Assembly (NCBI GenBank): GCA_028583405.1
Contig: CM053253.1
Location: 1,261,443-1,325,442 of the forward strand
Source: Pogonophryne albipinna
Lineage: Eukaryota > Chordata > Actinopteri > Perciformes > Artedidraconidae
Direction of reading: 5' to 3'
DNA length: 64,000 nucleotides
Shown here one piece after another: positions 18,901-24,429 of this stretch; the stretch's first letter is position 1; every line of letters begins with the position of its first letter. The position numbers and the translations under genes are program-made. The notes under the pieces were generated by a model. It ran no database searches and was not told where the DNA came from. It was given only the letters and a program-made list of their open reading frames with translations.

Positions 18901-21088
18901 CTGCAGTGAGAGTTGCCAAATAAATGTTGTTGTACTTTGTATGATGACAATAAAGATATATTCTATTCTATTTAAACAAGCAGACCATTGTGAGTGCTGC
19001 TGCATCAGTTAAACTCTTAAAGGTAGGGTAGGTAAGAATGGAGAAACCAGCTCGAGTGCGCTAGAATTTGAAAGTACACAGCCGGAGAAAATCTGCCCCT
19101 TCCTTCAGACTTCCTCACAGAGCCCCTCCCCCAACACACACGAACGTGACCAATGAGGGCACGAGATATCGAGGGCATCCAGGTGATTGGTCGTGCTTTT
19201 TACAGCGAAACAGGTGGGTAACACAGTGAAAGAAAGTACAAGTTACCTATAAGCAGGTTAGTGGTTGCGACAGTGGGGCTGATGTTCTTTCCCCCCCGAG
19301 CTCTCACAGGGTCGTACCCTTGCCTTTTCTGATTGGCCAGGTAGAGAGCTTTGAACCACTTTATGAACTCGAAGTTGATTTGAGAGTCCCCTCGTATGAG
19401 CTCCACGATTGGAATTGTCTAAACCAAGACAAAAAGACAACATTTAGGAATTAAAACAACTTCCATATTGCACATCAAGGGTGTAGTTTAACATTGCAGG
19501 TAGCAATTGTAGCAGAGAGTTATGGTGCATTTCCACTGCAGGGCCTCGCACGGCATAGTTAGGCCTTGTTAGGCCAGGCTCACTTTATGCTGCGTTTCCA
19601 TTACAGTTTAGGAACTGGGGCAGTAACTATAGTAACGCAGTGTAGGCGGAGCCGTGACGTCATCTTCAATGCGAACCACAAAACCAACATCAGCTGTTAG
19701 CACTCAGAGCTCACAGCTCCTCATATATGTTCAGAAACTAGACAGAAGTTAAACAAGTACAAACCACAGACTGTCTGAGTCATGGCGAATACAGTCGCTG
19801 GTTTATTTATGTCTGTATAGGCCGTTGTTGTGAGTGTGGACGGTCGGAGCATATATAACGTTAGCTTAGCCAAGCTCCATTCAGAAAACACGCATTTTAA
19901 AGGGTTTTTCGCCTGCCGTCTGTCTGTAGACTTGTCAAAGCATTAATTCATGGTTCTTACTAACCGGTATCAGTATGTTGTTACTTCGGCATCATTTTGA
20001 AACGTGTATTACAATTAAATCACGGTCAAATATGTTCATCTTGTTGTAGTTGCCAGCGATTCTCTCACTAGTTTAGCATACTCAGCCCGGGAAGAACCTC
20101 GATTTTGGAGAGCCAGACAACTGTGAAAAAGTACCCGCTAGCCGGAACTACGCCAAGTGGAAACGCAACCAAAAACGGGCGGGCACGGCACGCTTAAACC
20201 GCGCTGTAGTGGAAATGCGCCATTAGATGAGAGCAAACATATTTCTGCACTAAGTATTGTTTTATTTGTGATCTATAAAACTCCTCCGTCAATCACTTTA
20301 TTCCTCATTTAACCGTAATTGTACAACAGAGATACTGTGACCACAAACAAAACATTGTGTTCTGTGTAACATAACAAAATATTTTGTCATGTTGGTTAAC
20401 AGAAAGCCTGGACTCCAAGTAGCCCACTTTTAGGTGAACACTTTTCTTGTTTTTTGTTGGGTTGAGTCTGATATGGCTTCAGCATTTGGTGCCATCGATA
20501 AGATATAGAAAGAAAAATAAACAAATTATAAATAGTTTGACATTTGGCCCAGACCAAAAAGGAAACTGGAGGAAACAGTTAGCTAGATTGTAGGTTCAAA
20601 GGTATGAAATCTACCAATCAGCACGTCTCAAGAAACTGTAATGTGTCTCTACTAATAAGAGATAGCATACCTTAGTGATGCTGCTCTTGTCGAAAGCCTT
20701 GCAGAGGAGACCGAAGTTGTGCATACAGTCGTCGTCACTTTGCACATCAAACTTCACCTGGGTCATGTCCACAGAGCCGGGAACGACCAAGTCCATCATC
20801 TGACAGTGGCACGCACCTGCGGGATAAACACAGACGGGTTAGAAAGAGGTGTCGGTATAACTGGTGTTTTTTCACCGCAGTGAGGATATAACGCTGTGCT
20901 GAACACGGGGTACCCCCAAAGAAAGATGTACGCATAATATCTGCTGAGACTGATGAGTTACCTGAACCCATCTGCCGCACATCTTTGAATTGGGTCTTCA
21001 GCAGGTTGTTTATCCAGACCACCAGATAGTGACGGCTGCTTTTATCTTTGCTGTTGGACTCCGGAGTCACAAGCACGGGACTCGCCAT
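752..21088 (-). CDS. dnmt3bb: DNMT3B-type DNA (cytosine-5) methyltransferase with CH and hAT-derived modules (3' part off window)
   Basis: De novo DNA methyltransferase of the DNMT3 family, acting on chromatin in the nucleus. Eighteen coding exons join in phase to 1107 codons. Approximate residues: EB1-type CH domain 13-140; hAT-transposase-derived region 149-705 (zinc finger C-x2-C-x16-H-x5-H near its start, hAT C-terminal dimerisation-type segment at 663-705); acidic linker 706-797; PWWP 798-883 with FSWWPG and WFGDGMFSE; linker 884-981; ADD zinc fingers about 980-1107. The ADD ends at FFANN...AMAF, exactly where the human DNMT3A/B ADD exon ends, so the catalytic domain must lie left of base 1. 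The start ATG (21088) has G at -3 and G at +4. I recall zebrafish Dnmt3bb.2 being about 1448 aa with an N-terminal CH domain; this fits. The subtype (bb.1/.2/.3) is not decided. Exon-intron structure is inferred from splice sites, without transcript data. Confidence 0.9.
1220..1332 (-). CDS. dnmt3bb: dnmt3bb exon 18: ADD PHD-like finger, first part
   Basis: Acceptor TTTCTGCAG, donor GTAAAC; 113 nt, phase 0 to 2. [19 protein letters not shown] and LCGNTSCCR align almost position for position with human [19 protein letters not shown] and MCGNNNCCR. In the family this domain reads unmodified H3K4. Confidence 0.96.
1480..2230. repeat. Intron: degenerate transposon-like sequence
   Basis: Begins with GGGTTCCTGCAGGTTTCACC and AATTTAAGACTTTTTAAGACC, a sequence style familiar from fish DNA-transposon remnants. 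It includes a (GT)n run at 1738-1757. I see no intact ends and no gene. Confidence 0.4.
2240..2705 (+). mobile_element. LINE 3'-end fragment with (ATTG)n tail
   Basis: Non-coding tail containing TGAGGTTTCTCCCATGTTCC, GATGTGAGGGTCTAAGGACA and GATATTGGGCTATATAAATA, finishing in ATTGATTGATTGATTG. This is the familiar 3' end of a fish non-LTR retroelement; the RT part is missing (5' truncation). Confidence 0.65.
2876..2898. repeat. (TA)n microsatellite
   Basis: Short run of alternating TA in intron 17. Confidence 0.85.
3054..3133 (-). CDS. dnmt3bb: dnmt3bb exon 17: ADD GATA-like zinc finger
   Basis: Acceptor GTTATTTCAG, donor GTAATT; 80 nt, phase 1 to 0. CLSCGS...[13 protein letters not shown] supplies the first two Cys pairs of the ADD zinc finger (human CISCGS...HPLFIGGMCQNCK). 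Confidence 0.94.
3223..3267 (-). CDS. dnmt3bb: dnmt3bb exon 16: start of ADD domain
   Basis: Acceptor TTTCTACAG, donor GTAAGT; 45 nt, phase 1 to 1. [15 protein letters not shown] corresponds to the basic helix before the GATA-like finger in DNMT3A/B (RLVYEVRQKCRNIE). Confidence 0.88.
3387..3506 (-). CDS. dnmt3bb: dnmt3bb exon 15: linker before ADD
   Basis: Acceptor CTTCTTCAAG, donor GTACAC; 120 nt, phase 1 to 1. Encodes [13 protein letters not shown] and ITPAIIYNR, resembling the Pro/basic linker that precedes the ADD in DNMT3 proteins. Confidence 0.88.
3585..4512. mobile_element. Non-autonomous hAT element, 928 bp, CAGTGGCGG family
   Basis: Terminal inverted repeats CAGTGGCGGCGCCAG and CTGGCGCCGACACTG (one mismatch), flanked by an exact 8-bp target duplication GCAAAGAC (3577-3584, 4513-4520), the hAT hallmark. 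No transposase remains. A second, interrupted copy lies at 57870-58560. Confidence 0.88.
4545..5280 (-). mobile_element. TTAA-type (piggyBac-like) MITE copy, interrupted
   Basis: Reverse complement of the element at 50572-51232: shared TGGGTCTCAGATAT.., CAAGGTGAGTTCCTTT, TCCAGTACAGGTTAGCTCTG and the end GCATGATAGGAGACCTTTAA. It is split by an inserted SINE-like sequence (about 4992-5150). The 4545 end is degraded. Confidence 0.7.
4992..5150 (-). repeat. SINE-like dispersed repeat (GATTCAAAGGTTT family)
   Basis: ATTCAAGATTCAAAGGTTTC, CACAAAGCTACAGTGTAGAA and GAGCTCCTCCAACAATGC are shared with 46641-46770, 58872-58995 and 59880-60005, and in the opposite orientation with 15041-15300 and 51510-51628. 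It sits inside the TTAA-type element. Confidence 0.7.
5485..5850. repeat. Hairpin-prone MITE-like sequence
   Basis: GCAGTGACAAGTCCTAAAAC and GGACTTTGGAAAATATCTGG are followed about 200 nt on by an inverted counterpart (AGCTATTTTCCAAAATCCTT). Related to the element at 7719-7958. Confidence 0.55.
5933..6062 (-). CDS. dnmt3bb: dnmt3bb exon 14: PWWP-to-ADD linker
   Basis: Acceptor TTGTGCAG, donor GTATGA; 130 nt, phase 0 to 1. [19 protein letters not shown] aligns with the conserved DNMT3 linker IEWALGGFQPSGPKGLEPP. Confidence 0.92.
6148..6850 (-). pseudogene. 5'-truncated L2/CR1-type LINE, reverse-transcriptase C-terminus
   Basis: The minus strand encodes the tail of a non-LTR retrotransposon protein: [63 protein letters not shown] and [14 protein letters not shown], stopping at 6324. 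This block is standard in fish L2-type LINEs. The YADD catalytic core is missing and the 3' UTR runs to about 6148. It is a dead insertion in intron 13. Confidence 0.88.
7719..7958. mobile_element. MITE, 240 bp, terminal inverted repeats
   Basis: Ends GCAGTGACGCGTCCTAAAAC and TTTTAGGACGCGTCACTGC form a near-perfect inverted repeat of about 19 bp. The interior resembles 5485-5850. No clear target duplication was identified. Confidence 0.7.
7960..9035. other. Intron 13 sequence without a recognised gene
   Basis: Mixed low-copy-looking and repeat-like DNA (a GC-rich patch at 8140-8240, GGCCCG-rich patches near 8340-8420). Open frames here are short and have no family resemblance. Confidence 0.5.
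9046..9153 (-). CDS. dnmt3bb: dnmt3bb exon 13: PWWP domain, second part
   Basis: Acceptor CTGTTGCAG, donor GTAAGA; 108 nt, phase 0 to 0. [20 protein letters not shown] and EAIYQIIE align with human DNMT3A [22 protein letters not shown], the C-terminal helices of the PWWP. Confidence 0.92.
9249..9385 (-). mobile_element. LINE 3'-end fragment (AGATAAGATAAGACTTT)
   Basis: AGATAAGATAAGACTTTGTT and ATCCCGAAGGACATTGTTGT on the plus strand are the inverted 3' end of a fish LINE; the plus-orientation end of a similar family (TATCTTATCTTATCTT) is at 46585-46602. Confidence 0.6.
9470..10140 (-). repeat. TACTT-rich dispersed repeat, split by a hAT insertion
   Basis: Reverse complement of 59527-59745, including TAAAGGGAGGTCAGGTACTC and CACGAGTATCTGTAC. 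The two halves are separated by the element at 9613-10081. Confidence 0.7.
9613..10081. mobile_element. Old non-autonomous hAT element, 469 bp
   Basis: Ends AGGGCTGT and ACAGCCCT, flanked by 8-bp duplications TACTTTCA (9605-9612) and TACTCTCA (10082-10089), one mismatch. It lies within a copy of the TACTT-rich repeat, which independently marks the insertion limits. Confidence 0.7.
10180..10329 (-). CDS. dnmt3bb: dnmt3bb exon 12: PWWP domain, first part
   Basis: Acceptor CCCTGCAG, donor GTAAGA; 150 nt, phase 0 to 0, residues 798-847. Contains the SWWP form of the PWWP motif ([13 protein letters not shown]) and [11 protein letters not shown], both diagnostic of DNMT3A/B. In the family this domain binds methylated H3K36 nucleosomes and DNA. 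Confidence 0.95.
10385..10430. repeat. Dispersed repeat, third copy
   Basis: GAGAGGATCACAAATACATG and GATCCTGATATTGAAGCTCA match 21-92 and 660-732. Confidence 0.6.
10481..10543 (-). CDS. dnmt3bb: dnmt3bb exon 11: basic linker before PWWP
   Basis: Acceptor AGTCTCAG, donor GTAAAG; 63 nt, phase 0 to 0. Encodes [18 protein letters not shown] and three more residues. A basic stretch just before the PWWP is common in DNMT3 proteins. Confidence 0.75.
10975..11225. repeat. AT-rich intronic array, AAAAAAGTGAGAATT type
   Basis: Repeated CCCAAAAAAGTGAGAATTC and TGAGATTTT words; the same family as the array at 110-635. Confidence 0.75.
11226..12170. other. Intron 10 sequence without a recognised gene
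   Basis: A 175-codon open frame (11458-11985, plus) has no family resemblance and overlaps equally long frames on the other strand. I treat it as non-coding. Confidence 0.5.
12171..12199 (-). CDS. dnmt3bb: dnmt3bb exon 10: 29-nt microexon
   Basis: Acceptor TCTTCAACAG, donor GTAATT; 29 nt, phase 1 to 0, acidic DENGDDCKE. Its phase exactly bridges exons 9 and 11, which is the main support for so short an exon. Confidence 0.65.
12277..12330 (-). CDS. dnmt3bb: dnmt3bb exon 9: linker
   Basis: Short exon (54 nt), acceptor CCTCTAG, donor GTACGT; phase 1 to 1. Encodes roughly [17 protein letters not shown]. It is supported by phase continuity with exons 8 and 10. Confidence 0.68.
12385..12975. repeat. 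AT-rich intronic array
   Basis: Units with GAGATTTTCAGGAAAAA and GTGAGAATTTC. An internal duplication is visible: 12500-12660 and 12810-12960 share AAAATTATAATTTGGAGATT and GAAAAATATATAATT. Confidence 0.75.
13091..13220 (-). CDS. dnmt3bb: dnmt3bb exon 8: acidic linker
   Basis: Acceptor GTGTCTCAG, donor GTGAGA; phase 0 to 1. Residues 706-748, Glu/Ser/Asp-rich ([19 protein letters not shown]). No known domain. It is probably the flexible segment that links the transposase-derived part to the DNMT3 part. Confidence 0.75.
13310..13985. repeat. AT-rich intronic array
   Basis: Includes three near-identical units TTTCTTTAAACAGTGAGAAT around 13473-13550; the same family as the other intronic AT-rich arrays. 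Confidence 0.75.
14089..14217 (-). CDS. dnmt3bb: dnmt3bb exon 7: hAT C-terminal dimerisation-like segment
   Basis: Acceptor CTTATCTTAG, donor GTCAGT; 129 nt, phase 0 to 0, residues 663-705. EEHWASAL...[15 protein letters not shown]...EAQHVFTQ follows the hAT pattern W...L...LA..LLSIP...(A)ER.FS. The ER-FS signature has become EAQHVFT, which indicates divergence after domestication. Confidence 0.82.
14630..14866 (+). repeat. Dispersed repeat, GTAGGTAAGAATGGAGAAA family, copy 1
   Basis: Shares CTCGAGTGCG, CCCCTTCCTTCAGACTTCCT, GACCAATGAGGGCACGAG and GATTGGTCGTGCTTTTTACA with 19020-19206. It lies in intron 6 of the methyltransferase gene. Confidence 0.75.
15041..15300 (+). repeat. SINE-like dispersed repeat, longer copy
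   Basis: Starts CTGTTGGAGGAGCCTGTGAC and ends GACAATAAAAGCCTTGAATC, the inverted counterpart of the GATTCAAAGGTTT family. Confidence 0.65.
15323..15531 (-). CDS. dnmt3bb: dnmt3bb exon 6: hAT-derived module, continued
   Basis: Acceptor ATGCCTGCAG, donor GTACAC; phase 1 to phase 0. Encodes residues 593-662, an acidic helical segment ending [15 protein letters not shown]. It joins exons 5 and 7 in frame. Composition fits the linker before the hAT C-terminal dimerisation region. Confidence 0.82.
15947..17278 (-). CDS. dnmt3bb: dnmt3bb exon 5: hAT-transposase-derived zinc finger and core
   Basis: A single 1332-nt open exon (acceptor TTTGTCAG, donor GTACGG; enters needing 2 nt, leaves in phase 1), residues 149-592. 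Near its start a zinc-finger-like CRSC...H...H pattern (C-x2-C-x16-H-x5-H) resembles the finger of ZNF862/ZMYM/SCAND3-type domesticated hAT transposases. Further on, [13 protein letters not shown] sits where hAT proteins have the second catalytic Asp block. The usual C-x2-H motif that follows is replaced by [11 protein letters not shown], and I see no clear final catalytic Glu context. The region is therefore likely transposase-derived but catalytically dead. The function is unknown; DNA or protein binding is an inference. Confidence 0.82.
17395..18693 (-). mobile_element. Non-autonomous hAT element, 1299 bp, with BED remnant
   Basis: Ends TAGGGGTGTAACGG and CCGTTACACCCCTA with exact 8-bp target duplication GTGCCGAC (17387-17394, 18694-18701). 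The minus strand keeps only the BED zinc-finger start of the transposase (from ATG 18440: VWEHFGF...[16 protein letters not shown]) and, in another frame, the C-terminal [19 protein letters not shown] segment (17942-18060). The central transposase is deleted. Ten 21-bp copies encoding VDYNNDG interrupt the BED region. Confidence 0.93.
18147..18356 (-). repeat. 21-bp tandem repeat inside hAT BED remnant (10 copies)
   Basis: Plus-strand unit CCATCATTGTTGTAGTCCACC in about ten copies, differing only by A/G changes. It keeps frame and encodes VDYNNDG. The related element at 21497-22711 has a single VTYKDDG at the same place, so this is a local expansion. Confidence 0.92.
18815..18972 (+). mobile_element. 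LINE 3'-end fragment
   Basis: TTGATCTCGTTGCACGATCA and TGATGACAATAAAGATATAT followed by TCTATTCTATT resemble the 3' end of a fish non-LTR element; no coding part remains. Confidence 0.55.
19020..19206 (+). repeat. Dispersed repeat, GTAGGTAAGAATGGAGAAA family, copy 2
   Basis: Close relative of 14630-14866; it ends GATTGGTCGTGCTTTTTACA just 40 bp from the exon 4 donor. Confidence 0.75.
19247..19418 (-). CDS. dnmt3bb: dnmt3bb exon 4: CH domain end
   Basis: Acceptor TTGGTTTAG, donor GTAACT; phase 0 to phase 1. Encodes residues 92-148. [15 protein letters not shown] followed by YDPVRARGG matches EB1 NFEFVQWFKKFFDAN and YDPVAARQG. The EB1 C-terminal EBH dimerisation domain is absent; the next exon is unrelated. 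Confidence 0.88.
19523..20222. mobile_element. PIF/Harbinger-type non-autonomous element, 700 bp
   Basis: Ends TGGTGCATTTCCACTGCAG and CTGTAGTGGAAATGCGCCA (inverted, few mismatches), flanked by TTA on both sides (19520-19522, 20223-20225), the 3-bp Harbinger target duplication. No transposase. Located in intron 3. Confidence 0.78.
20671..20816 (-). CDS. dnmt3bb: dnmt3bb exon 3: CH domain middle
   Basis: Acceptor CCCGCAG, donor GTATGC; phase 1 to phase 0. Encodes residues 43-91. [16 protein letters not shown] matches the EB1 signature GAAYCQFMDMLFPGSI, and [15 protein letters not shown] matches the next EB1 helix. This places it in the MAPRE-type CH branch, not the actinin/spectrin type. Confidence 0.88.
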
Positions 21089-21099
21089 CTCGCAGCTCT
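20962..21099 (-). CDS. dnmt3bb: dnmt3bb exon 2: start codon and first part of CH domain
   Basis: Acceptor TTTTTTCTCAG precedes 21099; 11 nt of 5'UTR, then ATG at 21088-21086; donor GTAACT follows 20962 (phase 1). Encodes residues 1-42, including [13 protein letters not shown], which aligns with the EB1 helix SRHDMLAWINESL. Confidence 0.85.
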
Positions 21100-21496
21100 C
21101 TGAGAAAAAAGAAAGATTAGCGATTGAACATGCTCATGACTTTGATAGTGGGGTATAATTGAAATCACAAAATGTTGTACATTGGCTGTGGGTCAGCAGG
21201 CAGGAGTGTTGGCGGTTATATTCCAATTACTATTATTAAATCCCAGTTTGGTTTAACCTGTAACCAGTTCCTGCGATTAATATTACCGTTAGCATCCATT
21301 GTGAGACTTTTTACATTAATAGTCTTCTTTTTGTCCGTTCATATCATGGATTTGTTGGTAAATAATTGTTTTGGATTACATTTAGATGTTTACTGAAGCC
21401 AGGATTGCAAACATGACAACATTGTGGATGCATGAAGTGATAGAAGAGAGACAAATGTGTGCATTTAATTGATAAAGTATCTGTAATACTGCATAG

Positions 21497-22711
21497 TAGG
21501 GGTGTAACGGTACACGTACCCGTACCGAAATTATTCGGTACGGGCCCTTCGGTTCGGTACACGTGTGTACCGAAGTATACCGAACGAATATAACGTTAAA
21601 CGTAAAAAATTGAGAACGTGAACAACTTCTTGGAAGTAATCTCAGGTGCTGCGTCGCAGCATTCAGAGTAATTTGCTCACATTGTGTTCAACGCGTCATA
21701 GAGCGAGCGACTCATTTCATTGGACGAGCTGGTCAGAGGGATGCGTTCAAATGTAGTCAGTAATTTGAGGAACTGTCGAAATGGCGAACGCAGATAAAGT
21801 TGAGCTCGAAAATCCTCCAGCATCATTGAAGTCTCCGGTTTGGGAATGTTTTGGTTTCGCAGTTACGTACAAGGATGACGGACAAAGACAGGTGGACCGA
21901 ACCAAAGCTGTTTGTCGGCATTGTTCAACTAAAATTGGTTACGCGGCTGGCAATACATCAAACTTGCACACTCATTTGAAAAGGCATCACCCGAACGTGA
22001 ATATCACCGGTACCAAAAGACTGAAGTGCAAACCCAACTCCCACTAGCATTTAAGCCTCCACCACTCGCAAAAACTTCAGACCGAGCCAAAGCTATTACA
22101 AACGCCAAATATCCTCATGTTGCCATGTTAGCAAAGCGCTACCTGGCTGTATCTGCTACCTCTGTCCCTAGAGAGGGTGTTCTCCACAGCAGGAGACATT
22201 GTTAGTGCCAGCAGATCTGCCCTTTCGGCAAGCAATGTGGACAAGTTCATCTTTCTTTAGAACAACATGAAAATACAATGACAAGCAAGTCCTAATGTCA
22301 AACTGGCTGCTTAGGTACTAGTACAGTACAAATACAGATTATTTCAGTTCATCGAAATGCTGCACCTTAATGTTTATTTTATTATATTTTGTATTTATTT
22401 GAGTGAATATTCATAGTTTAACAATAATTAAAAACCCAAAACTAATAGTTTATGTTTTGTGAGTACTAGTACAGTAAAGTTCAAATACAGATTATTTCAG
22501 TTCATCGAAATGCTGCACCTTAATATTTATTTTATTATATTTTGTATTTATTTGAGTGAATACATTATTCACAGTTTAATAATAATTTTGAAAAAAATGT
22601 TATGTTTTGTGATAATTTTTTCTGCTGTACCGAAAACGTACCGAACCGAACCATGACCTAAAAACCGAGGTACGTACCGAACCGAAATGTTGGTGAACCG
22701 TTACACCCCTA
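21497..22711 (+). mobile_element. Non-autonomous hAT element, 1215 bp, same family as 17395-18693
   Basis: Ends TAGGGGTGTAACGG and CCGTTACACCCCTA, exact 8-bp duplication CTGCATAG (21489-21496, 22712-22719). The plus strand keeps a BED finger (from ATG 21781: VWECFGFAVTYKDDG...CRHCSTKIGYAAGNTS...HLKRHH), a stop, and a frame-shifted C-terminal STAGDIVSASRSALSASN segment near 22190-22259. Two ~100-bp direct copies follow at 22320-22420 and 22470-22570. Confidence 0.93.
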
Positions 22712-23874
22712 CTGCATAGTAATAATTCATAGATGTAAAAAATTTAGCTTTACCTCAATGCAGAACATGTAGTTACATAAAACGTAAAATATGTCCATAT
22801 GAAATGTAGTAGAATAGAATATTAAAGTAGCAGGACATGGAAATACTGAAGTAAAGCACATCAAACTCGGATCTCTGTGCAACTATCTCATTAATATAAC
22901 ACCCACAGACAGGCATTGGTCTACAGCTGAGTCTTTCTGTGATTCAAACCAAACTACAAAAGGCCACCACCACATTGTTATTCATTCGTAAAACATGGCT
23001 GCCTGTCAGTATTACCAAAGCCAGTGTTTACCCCCCTCACCCCATGCCTGACTGCCAGGGATAGGGTGGGGGTGAGACTGGGACAGTGGGTGGGTTATTC
23101 TAATCCCCTTTTGTCTGATTGTGGAGGACAAAGACTGGGTGCTTTCTGTCAAATATCTAATTTCAGTGGTTTGGTTGTATCTTGTTTCCTCGCCATGTGT
23201 GTACATTAAAACAGCGATCTTGGTGTTAAGAGAGCCACGCTGCTGCTGTTTCTCCTCCCCTTCCTCCTCAATGTATAGAAAATGAAATCTCGCGTTGTTT
23301 ATTTTTTGCCGCGAACATCCCCCAGTGAAATCAACTTTCACTTACAAGGAAACAGGAGCTTTAACATAAGATCCTGCTACTTTTCGTGCAGAAATAACGA
23401 ACAAATGCAATACATCGGAAGGTTTACAGTAACTGCCATACCGGCATGTTAGTTTCAATAATCCCGGTTTGTCTACAACAGATCGCATTGCATGCATGGT
23501 GCAGGGGCTGCAGCCTGTCTTTATAATATTTACGTTGGAAGCAAGAAGCCAAAAGTCACACAATCAAACAGCCGTGTACGATAATGTAATAACAGCTGTT
23601 TATCATTGCATATGCATAATCAATGAACTAAAAGTTAATTATTATTATTAGGAAGTCAAATGATCCAATCTGCTTTTGTATCGCCTATGAGCTGCTCTTT
23701 GTTTTTTTTACCCTACAAAAGGCTGGATTTACAACAACACAGGACAATAAATGCTACAACAACACAATCCTGCACTCGTAACCCGTGCAAAAACTGCGTT
23801 ATGAGGAAAGAGCCTCGGTTTAATATATGGTTTAGTTGTGTGCATGCATAGCAGATATATCGATGGTAACTCAC

Positions 23875-23965
23875 CTCGCCGTTTCCCCTGTAGAAACGGT
23901 AGAAACAGATGCTGAACATTAGCTTCCTCCCGAAGCACATTTTCCGTGTGACGTCCTCTCTAGCC
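23875..23965 (-). other. dnmt3bb: Probable dnmt3bb 5'UTR exon 1
   Basis: Minus-strand sequence ends in a consensus donor (GCGAG then GTGAGT at 23874-23869), just downstream of promoter-like sequence. Splicing to the acceptor at 21100 would give an untranslated leader for the ATG in exon 2. The upstream limit of this exon is not visible. An ATG at 23940 lies in it if transcription starts far enough upstream. Confidence 0.55.
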
Positions 23966-24075
23966 GGGAATGATCCATTGGACGACCGAGGCAGGAGGCT
24001 GTCCCGTAGAGAGACCCGCTAGCTAACGTCCCCGTCCGGGAGCACGAAACTTCCACCCCCAACCCGCCCCCAACA
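23945..24075 (-). promoter_or_regulatory. Probable dnmt3bb promoter
   Basis: CpG-containing stretch. Minus-strand motifs: a CRE-like GACGTCA (23955-23949), an inverted CCAAT box (23981-23977) and a GC box GGGGCGGG (24070-24063). There is no TATA box at a convincing position. Placement next to the candidate first exon supports a promoter; the start site is not determined. Confidence 0.5.
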
Positions 24076-24429
24076 AGAACACAGCCTGCTTAATAATTAA
24101 TCAAATGTATCTTAATGCTAGCTTAACAAGAAATACATATCGCCGAGGTTCAGTTACTCCCCTAACAATGATGCCGATTAATAATGAACTAGTCCATACT
24201 TTGCGGTCATCTAACCGATTGTAAGAACTGACAAACGTGCTAACGAGCTAGCTGTTAGAGTACTTTAAAGTTTGCAGCTTCCAATACAAACTAACGTTCG
24301 CCTAACATGTTGAATATTACACCTCTACACGAATAGCATTTCAATTAATTATATCATGGTGATCAGCACAATAGTTGATTATACCTTCATTTCTGTTAGT
24401 ACGGGAGAGAAGTCTTTATAGCAACACAA

